Positions 54,849 to 63,965 of a stretch of 64,000 nucleotides of DNA are shown piece after piece. The notes under the pieces were generated by a model that made no database searches, had not been told where the DNA came from, and was given only the letters and a program-made list of their open reading frames with translations. The DNA lies in the NCBI RefSeq assembly GCF_013240295.1, contig NZ_JABETK010000003.1, positions 372,001 through 436,000 on the forward strand, read 5' to 3'. Every line of letters starts with the position of its first letter. Positions within the stretch are counted from its first letter, which is position 1. This DNA is from Neoaquamicrobium sediminum (GTDB lineage Bacteria > Pseudomonadota > Alphaproteobacteria > Rhizobiales > Rhizobiaceae). Both the position numbers and the translations under genes were made by a program.

Positions 54849-55511
54849 CTAGGCAAGGGACAGGTGGTCGAAGACACCCTTGACGCCCCTTACGCCCTCG
54901 GCAACCACGCGGACGGCATCTCGCTCACTCTGCGAGGAGACCGCCCCCGATACATGCACCAGGCCGTCGGCGACAGTGAGAGCCAGCTCATCTCCTTTGA
55001 TGCCTGCATCCTCTCGCAGTCGTGTAAGGATGCTGCGCCGGATCGCATCGTCGCCGGGCGCCGTAGCGTCGAATTTGGCCGTGATGATAACTCGCAGGAG
55101 TTCGGCTCGGCTTACGATCCCAACTAGGTGCTCTCCTCTCATTACCGGTACGCGCTTAATGCCGCGCTCCGCCATCAGCGCGGCAATTCGAGGCAACGGT
55201 GTTTCCTCGTCGACCATGACTGGATCCGAGGTCATTACATCCGCCACTTTCCAGCTGTGGCTTTTCACGTAAGCGCCGGCGTTGTTCTCCTCCGTGCTGA
55301 ACTGCCGATCGACCGGCGCCAGCGCCTGGACACCGAGTTCCGACCTGCGCATTAGGTCGCCCTCGGTCACGATGCCGACCACGCGGCCATCATCGTCAAT
55401 CACCGGCAGGCCGCTGATGCGGTGGTCCAGCATGATCCGCGCTGCATGCCTGACACTGTGGTCAGGCGAAACGCTGACCACGTCCACGGTCATGACGTCT
55501 TTTGCCTTCAT
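54849..55511 (-). CDS. CBS-domain pair with C-terminal BON domain
   Basis: 220 residues. CBS repeats AKDVMTVDVVSVSPDHSVRHAARIM and VADVMTSDPVMVDEETPLPRIAALM, each ending in GIVT/GIVSRAELL. The last 75 residues form a BON domain (RLREDAGIKGDELALTVADGLVHVSG, VRGVKGVFDHLSL). Such proteins sense adenine nucleotides and may associate with membranes. Intact. It is divergent from the second phospholipase D-like gene and co-located with stress-type genes. Confidence 0.85.
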   Translation of the reverse strand: MKAKDVMTVDVVSVSPDHSVRHAARIMLDHRISGLPVIDDDGRVVGIVTEGDLMRRSELGVQALAPVDRQFSTEENNAGAYVKSHSWKVADVMTSDPVMVDEETPLPRIAALMAERGIKRVPVMRGEHLVGIVSRAELLRVIITAKFDATAPGDDAIRRSILTRLREDAGIKGDELALTVADGLVHVSGAVSSQSERDAVRVVAEGVRGVKGVFDHLSLA

Positions 55512-55733
55512 CTGCCTGATCCCTACGCATGTGGAATTTGCTCACGGCGTCGTGTGACCGCCGTTGCCACTCGCCGTTCAAGTCGCGACCCGGATAAGAG
55601 GTTACGAATATGGCAGACTAGCACGGGATCGCGGAAGGTTTGTTGATACACGTCAAGGAAGCGCAACTGATCTACCAGCAGCAAGGGCGATTGCGGCTGA
55701 GAGAGAGCACAGAAAGCGGGCAGGACAACGACG

Positions 55734-57170
55734 GTGGTGTTCATTGGGGGAGAAGCCTGGGCAATCGCCTATCTGGCAGTTGAATGGTCGATTCGTCTCG
55801 TGATGATTGTGGTCGTACCCCTGCGGCGTTCTCCCGAGGCTGCGCGGAGTTGGCTTCTGCTGGTATTTTTCCTGCCGATTCCGGCGCTTGTCATTTACCT
55901 TCTCATTGGAAGACCGACTTACCCGCGCTGGCGTCGCCAACGCTTTGTAAGATTGCCGGCCATCCTCGCGGCCGCGTCCAGGGAAATTGCCCATTCCCGC
56001 TTCTGCCGCCGTCCCGACCTGCCGGGCACACTGGCAGGGCCAGCTCTTCTGATCGAAAAGCTCGGGCAATTCCCAGCGCTCGCCGGAAACGACGTCAGGC
56101 TTCTCTCCGAGTATGAGGACGTGATCGACCGAATCGTCGCCGACATCGACCAGGCACAACTAACAGTCCATCTTCTGTTCTACATCTTTGCCGACGACGA
56201 GACCGGCCGGCGCGTAATGGACGCGCTGGACCGGGCCGCGCGACGAGGTGTCAAGTGCCGGGTTCTGATCGATGCCATCGGGTCGCGACAATGGGCGCAC
56301 CGCGTGGCGAAGCTGCTCGCCCCGGCTGGGGTGGAGGTTCGGCTCGCCCTTCGGGTCGGCCTTTTCCGGCGCAGGTCAGCACGCGCCGATCTGCGCAATC
56401 ACCGGAAGATTGCCATCATCGACAGCCGTATCGGCTATGTTGGCTCGCAGAACATCACCAATGCCGTTTCTGGCCGGAACATCGCCAATGAAGAACTGGT
56501 CGCGCAAGTGGTCGGTCCGATCACGGCGGAACTCCAAGCCGTTTTTGTCGCCGACTGGTTCATGGAAACCGACGAGGAGCTGGCCATGCCCGCCTTGTTT
56601 CCGCACCATCATCTCGACGCCGGGGTCGTCGCGCAGGTTCTGCCAAGCGGCCCCGACTACCCGGATGCCGGCGTTGGACACCTCATGACCGCGCTGGTGC
56701 ACGGCGCGCGCGAACGTGTCGTCATCACGACCCCCTACTTCGTCCCCGACGAGGCCTTCCTGCAGGCGCTCGAGACCGCGGTGTTGCGTGGAGTCGAAGT
56801 CCACCTGGTGGTTTCGTACCTGACGGATCACATTCTGGTGAACTTCGCGCAGCGATCCTATTATTCCGAACTCCTCCGGGCCGGTATCCAAGTGCATCTT
56901 TACAAGGGCCGTTTCCTGCATGCCAAGCATGTCACATTTGATAACGAGATCGCACTGCTTGGATCCAGCAACGTCGACATCCGCTCCTTTGTCCTGAACG
57001 CTGAAATAAGCTTTGTCGCTTTTGACCGCGGCGTCACGGCTCAACTGCAACGTGAACAAATCCGCTGCTTCGGCGCCAGCGAGACGCTCACGTTCGACGC
57101 TTGGGAAAAGCGCACGATCGCTTACAAGATCTGCGAGAACTTGGCGCGGCTGGCAGGTCCTCTTCTGTAA
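55734..57170 (+). CDS. Phospholipase D/cardiolipin synthase-like protein 2
   Basis: 478 residues, an intact paralogue of the gene at 49138, alike along the whole length. Two membrane helices, then the HKD sites LRNHRKIAIIDSRIGYVGSQ and LHAKHVTFDNEIALLGSSN. GTG 55734 or GTG 55737 may start it. The similarity at DNA level is high enough to diagnose the missing base in copy 1. Membrane lipid remodelling under stress is the usual role. Confidence 0.85.
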   Translation: MVFIGGEAWAIAYLAVEWSIRLVMIVVVPLRRSPEAARSWLLLVFFLPIPALVIYLLIGRPTYPRWRRQRFVRLPAILAAASREIAHSRFCRRPDLPGTLAGPALLIEKLGQFPALAGNDVRLLSEYEDVIDRIVADIDQAQLTVHLLFYIFADDETGRRVMDALDRAARRGVKCRVLIDAIGSRQWAHRVAKLLAPAGVEVRLALRVGLFRRRSARADLRNHRKIAIIDSRIGYVGSQNITNAVSGRNIANEELVAQVVGPITAELQAVFVADWFMETDEELAMPALFPHHHLDAGVVAQVLPSGPDYPDAGVGHLMTALVHGARERVVITTPYFVPDEAFLQALETAVLRGVEVHLVVSYLTDHILVNFAQRSYYSELLRAGIQVHLYKGRFLHAKHVTFDNEIALLGSSNVDIRSFVLNAEISFVAFDRGVTAQLQREQIRCFGASETLTFDAWEKRTIAYKICENLARLAGPLL

Positions 57171-57419
57171 ATCAGAGTTGGGGTTGATCGCTGCGTCTTT
57201 TCTTAAGGTCATGCCGCAACCCTGCCTTTTTTGGATTCGGTTCTCTCTTTGATCTTGGACGAACTGGACCATTGGCGTTCCTTTTATGATGGCAACGTAC
57301 ATTTTAACCTGCGCATCCCGAGGAAGGACGAAATCGATTGAATTCGGATGCGATAGCTTTGGGCAGTCCAGTAGGCGATCTGGAAGGCGAGCATTTCATG
57401 CGTCGCGATGGCTCGCCCT

Positions 57420-57855
57420 TGCCATGGCCATCCTCATGGCCGTTGGGATTCGTCCCGGACGGCAGGCGCGTCACGTTTCGCTGCGCGACGCGAACCAGAT
57501 GGCGGTCATTGATACCGTAACGCGCGAGGTGACCGGGCGTATTGATGTCGGGCGGTCACCCATCCAGGTGCATGGGACGCCGGACGGCCACTTCGTTTAT
57601 GTCGCCAACCAGGGAACCGACGATGAGCCGGACGACGCGGTTTCGGTCATCGATACCGCCAGCAACACGGTCGTCAAGACGATTCGGACTGGCCGGGGAG
57701 CGCACAGGGTGACCGTCAGCAGCGACGGGGACTTTGCTTTCGTGACCAATATCATCGACGGCACGGTTTCGCGGATATCAGTCGCAAGCCAGTCGGTCGT
57801 CGACACCTACACAGTCGGCAAGGGACCGAACGGGATTACTTTCCAGACCCCTTGA
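57420..57855 (+). pseudogene. YVTN beta-propeller protein fragment
   Basis: Reads PLGFVPDGRRV in one frame, then VSLRDANQMAVIDTVTREV, GRSPIQVHGTPDGHFVYVANQG, DDAVSVIDTASNTVVKTI and FVTNIIDGTVSRISV. These are repeated YVTN blades. Only about three blades and no signal peptide remain, and the end FQTP with its stop is abrupt. It looks like a truncated and frame-broken secreted propeller protein. Confidence 0.55.
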
Positions 57856-58147
57856 TACGCGAACGTGGGTGCCGAGACCGTCTCGGCGCCCGCGGGCAAA
57901 ACCAAAGCCAGAATTGAGAAACACAGCCGTAACCGCTTTTCGCAAGGGACTTTTCTTGTCGGGATCCTACTCTTGACGTCCCTGCCCTGCTTTGTGGAGG
58001 ACGCCGCCCTCCAAAGACACCGTACCGATGGCACCTCCGCAGCCTTGAGCCGCCCCGTCACCTCGTTGAGGCGCCGGCCGAATTCGGGCTCGAAACGGAC
58101 GCGGCTACCGCCGTGCTATGACTCGCCGAGATCGGCGGGCCTGCCTG

Positions 58148-58534
58148 TCAGATCGCAGCGACCGCTTCGGCCAGCAGGTCGCGTACCTGACCCGCAACCG
58201 CATGCAGTGCAGGATTATCGATCGCCTGCATCGAGGCCACCGGGTCAATCGCGCTGACCTCGACCCCGCCTGCAACCTCGCGCAGGATCACATTGCAGGG
58301 CAGCATCGCGCCAACGCGCGGCTCGATACCGATGGCCTGATGCGCCATCTTAGGATTGCAGGCGCCAAGGATTCGATAGGGTGGCATGTCCACGTCGAGC
58401 TTCTTCTTCATAGTCGCCTTGACATCGATTTCGGTCAGGACGCCAAAGCCTTTGTCCGCAAGCGCCTTCCGGGTGCGGGCGTCGACCTCGTCAAAGTTCG
58501 CCCCGGTTACCAACCGATTGAACGTATAATTCAT
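58148..58534 (-). CDS. DUF302 protein
   Basis: 128 residues: NYTFNRLVTGANFDEVDARTRKAL, GFGVLTEIDVKATMKKKLD, YRILGACNPKMAHQAI, LPCNVILREV. DUF302 proteins are small beta-alpha proteins of unknown reaction. Two conserved cysteines (GACNP and LPCNV) are present. First of three minus-strand genes that face a two-component system, with AGGGAGAAAT upstream of the ATG. Confidence 0.85.
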   Translation of the reverse strand: MNYTFNRLVTGANFDEVDARTRKALADKGFGVLTEIDVKATMKKKLDVDMPPYRILGACNPKMAHQAIGIEPRVGAMLPCNVILREVAGGVEVSAIDPVASMQAIDNPALHAVAGQVRDLLAEAVAAI

Positions 58535-58553
58535 GGCGATTTCTCCCTGTAGG

Positions 58554-58670
58554 TTATTTTCGTAAATACTTGATCAGGGCGGCGATTGTTAGACCCACAA
58601 GGACCAGAATGACGATCGTCCCAAGCCAGCCGAACCCCATCCCCAAGCCCATACCGTAGTCGTTCATCAT
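58554..58670 (-). CDS. 38-residue Gly/Met-rich single-helix membrane peptide
   Basis: Starts MMNDYGMGLGMGFGWLG, then a hydrophobic helix (TIVILVLVGLTIAALI) and ends KYLRK. AGGAAAA lies 6 bases upstream of the ATG. It is 20 bases before the DUF302 start on the same strand. Too short to be in usual gene lists, but the frame, helix and basic end make it credible. It resembles short membrane peptides next to metal genes. Confidence 0.55.
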   Translation of the reverse strand: MMNDYGMGLGMGFGWLGTIVILVLVGLTIAALIKYLRK

Positions 58671-58744
58671 CGAATTTTCCTATCACGTGATGGTTCTGCC
58701 CCCGACAACAGACCTGCGTCAAAGCGGCGGGGGCAGCACTCATA

Positions 58745-59275
58745 TCAGTTGTTGTCCATCATGCCTTTGCCCGTTGCCGGCATTCCGCCTTGTTGCCCGG
58801 CCATGTGGCTCTGCATCATTTCAGCCATGGCAGCCACTTCAGCCTCGGTCACTTGCGCATCACCGTCGGCGTCGTGCATCTGGAAGGCGCGCACCGTCAT
58901 CGGCCGGGTGTGGGCCGCATGCATCACCGCGAATTCCTCCAACGACAACTTGCCATTGGTATCGGTGTCATAGGTCTTGAGTTCTGCCTGAATGCCTGCC
59001 GTCATCTCTTCGGGGCTGAGCGTACCGTCTTTGTTGGTATCAAAGGCGGCCATGGCATTGCTCTGGTGCCCATCCATCATCATGCCCATACCGCCGCCCA
59101 TCATGCCGTGATGGCCGGCATCCCTCATGCCGCCGTGCCCACGCATCATACCCATGCCATCGCCCATCATACCGCCATTCTGCATTTGCGCCTGCTGGGC
59201 GATGACGGGCACAGCAACCGCCGCAAGCCCAAGGGCGGCAACGATTGAGAGGGTCAGCTTCGTTGAACGTTTCAT
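58745..59275 (-). CDS. Exported Met/His-rich EF-hand protein
   Basis: 176 residues. Signal peptide (LTLSIVAALGLAAVAVPVIA), then about 45 residues very rich in Met, Gly and His (GGMMGDGMGMMRGHGG, HHGMMGGGMGMMMDGH), then EF-hand loops DTNKDGTLSPEE, DTDTNGKLSLEE and a third DADGDAQVTEAE. The Met/His segment suggests Cu(I)/Ag(I) binding and the EF-hands Ca(II) binding. Faces the response regulator gene divergently with 184 bases between. Confidence 0.8.
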   Translation of the reverse strand: MKRSTKLTLSIVAALGLAAVAVPVIAQQAQMQNGGMMGDGMGMMRGHGGMRDAGHHGMMGGGMGMMMDGHQSNAMAAFDTNKDGTLSPEEMTAGIQAELKTYDTDTNGKLSLEEFAVMHAAHTRPMTVRAFQMHDADGDAQVTEAEVAAMAEMMQSHMAGQQGGMPATGKGMMDNN

Positions 59276-59459
59276 GATTATCACTCCTGAATTGATCTGC
59301 GATGAGGTCAATCTGGGGTGCAGGTGTCCCACAGGTTTGTCAGGCGGGACGGCCATTTGTATCAAACTGTCGCAAACACCGTTCCGGTGAAGGTTTGCGA
59401 CAATCTTCCGCCCGCGTGACCCCCAGGATCGGCTAGGGTCAGGTCCAGGAGATATGCTG

Positions 59460-60182
59460 ATGACCAGTCCGCCCCATATCCTGATTGTCGATGATCACCG
59501 CGAGATCCGCGATGCCTTGGCGAAGTATCTGGAAAAGAACGGCATGCGTGCGACGACCGCGGCAAATGCCCTGGCGATGGACGCGGCGATGAAGGTGGGA
59601 CAGTTCGATCTGATCGTGCTGGATGTAATGATGCCAGGCGAAGACGGCCTATCGGTCTGCCGCCGTTTGCGCGCCCAGGGTGGCATACCGATCCTGATGC
59701 TGACCGCACTTGGGGATGATACCGACCGCATCGTAGGACTTGAGGTCGGGGCCGATGACTATCTGCCGAAGCCATTCAACCCGCGCGAGCTCCTGGCCCG
59801 GATCAAGGCAATCCTGCGGCGGTCCGAACGGGCGCGGATGCCGGGTGACAACATTGCCGGGAACAGGCTGGCTTTCGACCGATGGGTTCTGGATACCGAC
59901 AGGCGAAGACTGATCGATACCGAAGGCGCCGAAGTCGCGCTGACCACATCCGAATTCCGCCTTCTGACGGTGTTTCTGACCCGCCCACGCTTCGTGCTCA
60001 GCCGCGATCAACTACTCGATCTCACCTCTGGCCGGGCGGCACAGGTGTTTGATCGCACGATCGACAACCAGATCAGCCGATTGCGCCGCAAGATCGAGGC
60101 GGATCCAACCAAGCCCGTACTTATCGCCACCGTCTGGGGAGGCGGCTACAGTCTCGCCGCCGATGTAAGGGAGATGCCGTGA
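59460..60182 (+). CDS. OmpR-family response regulator
   Basis: 240 residues. Receiver domain ILIVDDHREIRDALAKYL with the acceptor Asp in LIVLDVMMPGEDG and Lys in YLPKPFNP; winged helix with LTTSEFRLLTVFL and IDNQISRLRRKIE. ATG 59460 is 9 bases after AGGAG; an ATG 6 bases earlier (59454) is too close. Overlaps the kinase gene by 4 bases. Divergent from the Met-rich EF-hand/DUF302 group. Confidence 0.85.
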   Translation: MTSPPHILIVDDHREIRDALAKYLEKNGMRATTAANALAMDAAMKVGQFDLIVLDVMMPGEDGLSVCRRLRAQGGIPILMLTALGDDTDRIVGLEVGADDYLPKPFNPRELLARIKAILRRSERARMPGDNIAGNRLAFDRWVLDTDRRRLIDTEGAEVALTTSEFRLLTVFLTRPRFVLSRDQLLDLTSGRAAQVFDRTIDNQISRLRRKIEADPTKPVLIATVWGGGYSLAADVREMP

Positions 60183-61582
60183 AGGCGCGCTTCGCCCGTT
60201 TGGGCAATCTGTTCCCGCAGTCCTTGGGTGGCCAGTTGCTGGCTATGCTGCTTTTGGCGCTCGTCACGACGCAGGGGCTTGGCCTCCTGCTGCTGACTGA
60301 CGAGCGCAACCTCGCCGTGCGGGCGGCCTTGGGTTTCGAAGTGGCGGGACGCGCCGCGAATGTCGTGCTGCTGCTGGACGACGCGCCAGCAGATCTGCGC
60401 CCGTCCATCCTGAGGGCGGCAGATTCACCCCTGGTTCGGTTCGAAGTGGCACCTGCCCCTGAAGCACCGCACGATGGTAACGATGCAGACTCTGTTCTGG
60501 GTCAGATCCGGCAAATCCTCGGCAGTCCAGAACGTGAAATCCGGGCAGATATTCATGCCATTTCCATAACTCGCATGCCGATGCCCGACGGCATGCCAGC
60601 GGCAATGCGCCCCATGCACGACGCGATGATGGCCGGGCGGACGGAAGCGGTGGAAATGACGCTTTCGATCCGCCTGGCCAGAGGCGATTGGCTGAATGTG
60701 CGCACGATGTTCCATCGCCCGGGTCCGCAACTTTCGCCCAAGGCCCTGTTGCCGCTGCTGTTGATGGCCGTTGCCGTGGCCCTGGTGGCTTGGTGGACGG
60801 CTCGGCGTGTCGTGGGCCCGATGCGCGCGCTTGCCGTAGGAGCCGACCGGCTGGGGCGCGGCCTTGATGCTGGTCCACTGCCCATGACCGGGCCATCAGA
60901 GGTCCGCGACACCACGCTGGCCTTCAACCGGATGCAGGACCGGCTGACGCGCTTTGTGACCGAGCGCACACATATGCTCGCGGCGCTGAGCCATGATCTG
61001 CGTTCTCCGCTTACCGCGATGCGGCTCAGGATCGAGATGTTGGACGAAACCGAGGACAGTGTCCGCCTGAAGTCGCTGGTCGAGGAAATGCAGGCCATGG
61101 TCGAGGCGACGCTGGAATTTGCGCGCGGCGTCGCCAGGGCGGAACCCGAAGCCACGGTGGATCTTGCTGCTTTGCTGGCCAATATAGTGAGCGATATGGG
61201 CGGGGATCGGGCGAACCTCGCACCATCGCAGCCGATGCCCGTCACCATTCGCCCTCACGCGCTGAACCGAGCCCTGCGCAACCTGATCGACAATGCCGTC
61301 CGCTATGGCGACGTGGCAAACGTTACCCTGACGCAAGAACCGGGAATGGTCATCATCACCATCGCCGACTCGAGTCCGGGATTGCCCAAGGATCAGCTTG
61401 AGGCCGTCTTTGAGCCTTTCGTGCGGCTGGAAGGGTCTCGCAACCGGGATACGGGCGGGGTTGGTCTGGGTCTGGCCATCGCCCGAACCATTGTTCAGGC
61501 GCATGGCGGAACGGTCCTGCTGCGGAACCGGGCTGGAGGCGGGCTGGACGCAATAGTGCGGCTTCCGATCGGGGATACGTGA
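60179..61582 (+). CDS. Sensor histidine kinase with Met-rich periplasmic domain
   Basis: 467 residues from GTG. N-terminal helix LLAMLLLALVTTQGLGLLLL, a periplasmic part of about 150 residues containing MPMPDGMPAAMRPMHDAMM, second helix, HAMP, then ALSHDLRSPLTAMRLR (phospho-His), NLIDNAVRYGD and VGLGLAIARTIV. The Met-rich loop suggests soft-metal sensing such as copper or silver. Intact, unlike the kinase at 24.7 kb. Confidence 0.85.
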   Translation: MKARFARLGNLFPQSLGGQLLAMLLLALVTTQGLGLLLLTDERNLAVRAALGFEVAGRAANVVLLLDDAPADLRPSILRAADSPLVRFEVAPAPEAPHDGNDADSVLGQIRQILGSPEREIRADIHAISITRMPMPDGMPAAMRPMHDAMMAGRTEAVEMTLSIRLARGDWLNVRTMFHRPGPQLSPKALLPLLLMAVAVALVAWWTARRVVGPMRALAVGADRLGRGLDAGPLPMTGPSEVRDTTLAFNRMQDRLTRFVTERTHMLAALSHDLRSPLTAMRLRIEMLDETEDSVRLKSLVEEMQAMVEATLEFARGVARAEPEATVDLAALLANIVSDMGGDRANLAPSQPMPVTIRPHALNRALRNLIDNAVRYGDVANVTLTQEPGMVIITIADSSPGLPKDQLEAVFEPFVRLEGSRNRDTGGVGLGLAIARTIVQAHGGTVLLRNRAGGGLDAIVRLPIGDT

Positions 61583-61636
61583 ATCAGCCTGGCGGTCAGG
61601 GGAAAAAGCCAGCGCAGACTTCCTGAAGCAAAACGA

Positions 61637-61870
61637 TTATCCGAAGTCGCCTTGCAGGGCGGCTGTTAGCGCGACTTAGCGCGCGGTCGTTGCGATCGTC
61701 AGAACGACGAAGCTCCAAAATCGGCTCGCGCAATACTCCCGCCGCGACCGTCAGTGCGTCCCCACCGATAGGCGCCCAGCTCAGGAGCAGGCAGCGGCGA
61801 ACCCGCCGGTCGACCCGGTCGAGGGCGGCAGGGCCGATCGGAAACCATCCCTATCGCGAAAGCACTCCCC
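61637..61870 (-). pseudogene. DedA/VTT-domain membrane protein relic
   Basis: Reading leftward: LDRVDRRVRRCLLLSWAP, GGDALTVAAGVLRE, then in the next frame RFWSFVVLTIATTAR, a stop where Tyr is expected, and VALTAALQGDFG with its own stop at 61637-61639. The pattern (LSW.P..GD.LTVAAG..R..FW.F) is that of the YqaA/DedA family. Frameshift plus nonsense codon mark it as decayed. Confidence 0.5.
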
Positions 61871-62093
61871 ATCGCGCTCTAACGCCCGGTTGACCGCCGC
61901 GCCCAAGGCGTTCCGGAGAGCTCGATCCAACCGTGAACACAATTACGCCGTGCTCCTCCGGTAAAATATTTACTCAGCCTGTGAATTTGAGCTTGATTCT
62001 CCCCACACTGTATGTAGACAGTCGGGTCATTCGCAGAGTGCTTTTTGTGAGCTTTGCTTGCTGATCGGGGCCAGCTTTCTGTGGGATGTTTTA

Positions 62094-62180
62094 ATGCTAT
62101 TTTGGAATAATTTCATTGAGATAGGGGTCGTAAGCGGCATTCTATCTGCATTACTTTGGGTCTATTTGGAACGAGGTTGA
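62094..62180 (+). CDS. Possible 28-residue membrane peptide
   Basis: MLFWNNFIEIGVVSGI, then LSALLWVYLERG: one hydrophobic helix with a charged end, in an AT-richer stretch. No clear ribosome site and no relative known to me, so it may be chance. The surrounding 61871-62531 region contains nothing else I recognise. Confidence 0.2.
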   Translation: MLFWNNFIEIGVVSGILSALLWVYLERG

Positions 62181-62531
62181 ACTTCGGTTCGCACATCGGA
62201 ATCGTCAGATCGCCTCGACAGATAGACGTTGCGTGTCCCGCAGTAGTGGTTCGTTCGCTTGAACCGCCCCCGGGCTGTCGTTTGGCTGAATCCCGCCGTG
62301 GATCTGCTAGCATCGCGACATGCATTTGGGGGCCACGACGAATGCCACGACGGACCGCGAGATGCCGATCGGTTTTAACGCGTCAAGCGCAAGCAGCTTG
62401 GCCAAAACACCGGGTCGCGAAACTACAGGCCTACTTGGCGGAGGGTGGTTTTTCGCAAAGCCTTATAACCAAACGGAAGTCATCTAACCAAACGGCAGCC
62501 ATCGCCGCATTCGGCGAGTTGCAGGAACTCT

Positions 62532-63145
62532 AATGCAGTCGCAATTCGGCGCGGGCCGCCCTCAACTCTTCCTGAAGTGCGCGCTCGCCGGGAGAGGGAT
62601 CGGGGTGCGGCACGGTCGGCGTGAAGCTTACCAGGAGGAAGCCGCACTTTGGTGACGAGCAGCGGCATGACGGTCATCGCGACGGATCAGCCCGTCTTGC
62701 CCTCCCGGATGCGTGCGTTGACAGTTACGCCTCGGATCCCGCTCGACGCCTCGCGGATTGCAGCGCGCAGTTCGACACCAGTCGGTCGCGGGCCAAGGTC
62801 AGCAGGTCGCTGGTCGGCTCGCCGGCGGGATGTTCCAGATAATCTCTCGTCGTGCCATGGAAATAGAGAACGTGGCCTTTCCGGTCGATCAGCACTGACG
62901 CCGGGGCCAACGCTCCAGGAGCGCGCGCCGCGCCACTTCGTCTGCCGGTGCGCGTGGCTCGGATTACGGTGGCGATTGCTTCTCCATGATGCGCGGTTCA
63001 GCGGGCCCGCAGAGGCGGATGGTAGATAAGGTCGTGCCAGTCGGCCCGAGCCTTCGGTATCTCCGCCATTTCTTCGACACCGTTTCGAACAGATCGTCGT
63101 GTCGTCCGATCGCCTTCGCATTGCCGAGAAACAGATGTCCGCCAG
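62532..63145 (-). pseudogene. CheB/CheR-PAS fusion protein relic
   Basis: Fragments in order on the minus strand, across frames: GGHLFLGNAKAIGRHDDLFE and TVSKKWRRYRR (end of the CheR methyltransferase domain), then APASVLIDRKGHVLYFHGT, LEHPAGEPTSDLLTLAR (PAS-like part of CheB/CheR fusion kinases), VTVNARIREG, and finally LRAARAELRLH before a stop. At least three frameshifts. The C-terminal kinase and the N-terminal CheB domain are missing. Confidence 0.55.
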
Positions 63146-63225
63146 TCTGAGTGCGAATTGACAGAGGGCGACGATCCGCCGCTGCGCTTCCGTTCCAGGG
63201 GTCGTTTGCGGGAGGGGGCGGAATC

Positions 63226-63840
63226 CTACGCTAAGCCGAGAACACGCTTTCCGTAACTCCTGAGTTCGCCCTGGGGGCCGACATAGCGATAAAGGGTGAC
63301 GCGCTCGATCCCGAGTTCCTTACAGAGATCGGAGACGGATGTATCGCGTTGCGCCATGGCGGCCTGAGCGAGGCGCACCTGCGCCTTGGAGAGCGCGAAT
63401 TTTCTGCCTCCTTTACGGCCGCGCGCCCTGGCCGCTGCGAGTCCGGCCATGGTGCGCTCGCGGATCAGGTCTCGCTCAAATTCGGCCAAGGTTGCGAAGA
63501 TGCCGAAGACCATACGGCCGGATGCGGTCGTAGTGTCGATTTCGGCGCCCTTTCCGGTCAGCACCCGCAGGCCGATCTTCTGGTCTGATAGACCCTTTAC
63601 GGTGTTGACGAGATGGGCAAGCGACCGCCCGAGGCGATCGAGCTTCCAGACCACCAGTACATCGCCGACACGTAACGCTTTGAGGCATGCGGTCAGTCCG
63701 GGACGATCGTCGCGGCTGCCTGAAGCGCGATCCTCATAGATATTGTCCTGTTCGACGCCTGCGGCACGCAGAGCATCGTGCTGCAGGTCAAGGGACTGGG
63801 AACCATCGGCCTTCGAGATACGGGCGTATCCAATCAGCAT
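63226..63840 (-). CDS. tnpR: Tn3-family resolvase / serine recombinase
   Basis: 204 residues. Catalytic N-terminus MLIGYARISKADGSQSLDLQ with the Ser in the YARIS motif shared by resolvases, VWKLDRLGRSLAHLV, FATLAEFERDLIRERTMAGLAAA, and a C-terminal helix-turn-helix (SVSDLCKELGIERVTLYRYV). It resolves cointegrates at res. It is divergent from a Tn3-type transposase start at the window edge. Intact. Confidence 0.85.
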   Translation of the reverse strand: MLIGYARISKADGSQSLDLQHDALRAAGVEQDNIYEDRASGSRDDRPGLTACLKALRVGDVLVVWKLDRLGRSLAHLVNTVKGLSDQKIGLRVLTGKGAEIDTTTASGRMVFGIFATLAEFERDLIRERTMAGLAAARARGRKGGRKFALSKAQVRLAQAAMAQRDTSVSDLCKELGIERVTLYRYVGPQGELRSYGKRVLGLA

Positions 63841-63965
63841 GTTTCTTAAACGGCGGTTTGAGGCAGCGCAGTAGCCGGGGTTGGACTGTACGCTGGAAAT
63901 GTATCTCAACCAGCTTCATAAACAAAGCATCTTGAACATCATTTGATTTTGAAAAAGGAACATGG
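63841..63965. other. Presumed res site between tnpR and tnpA
   Basis: The 125 bases between divergent resolvase and transposase starts are where Tn3-family res sites lie. The stretch is AT-richer than its surroundings. I could not define the three subsites with confidence. Confidence 0.4.
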
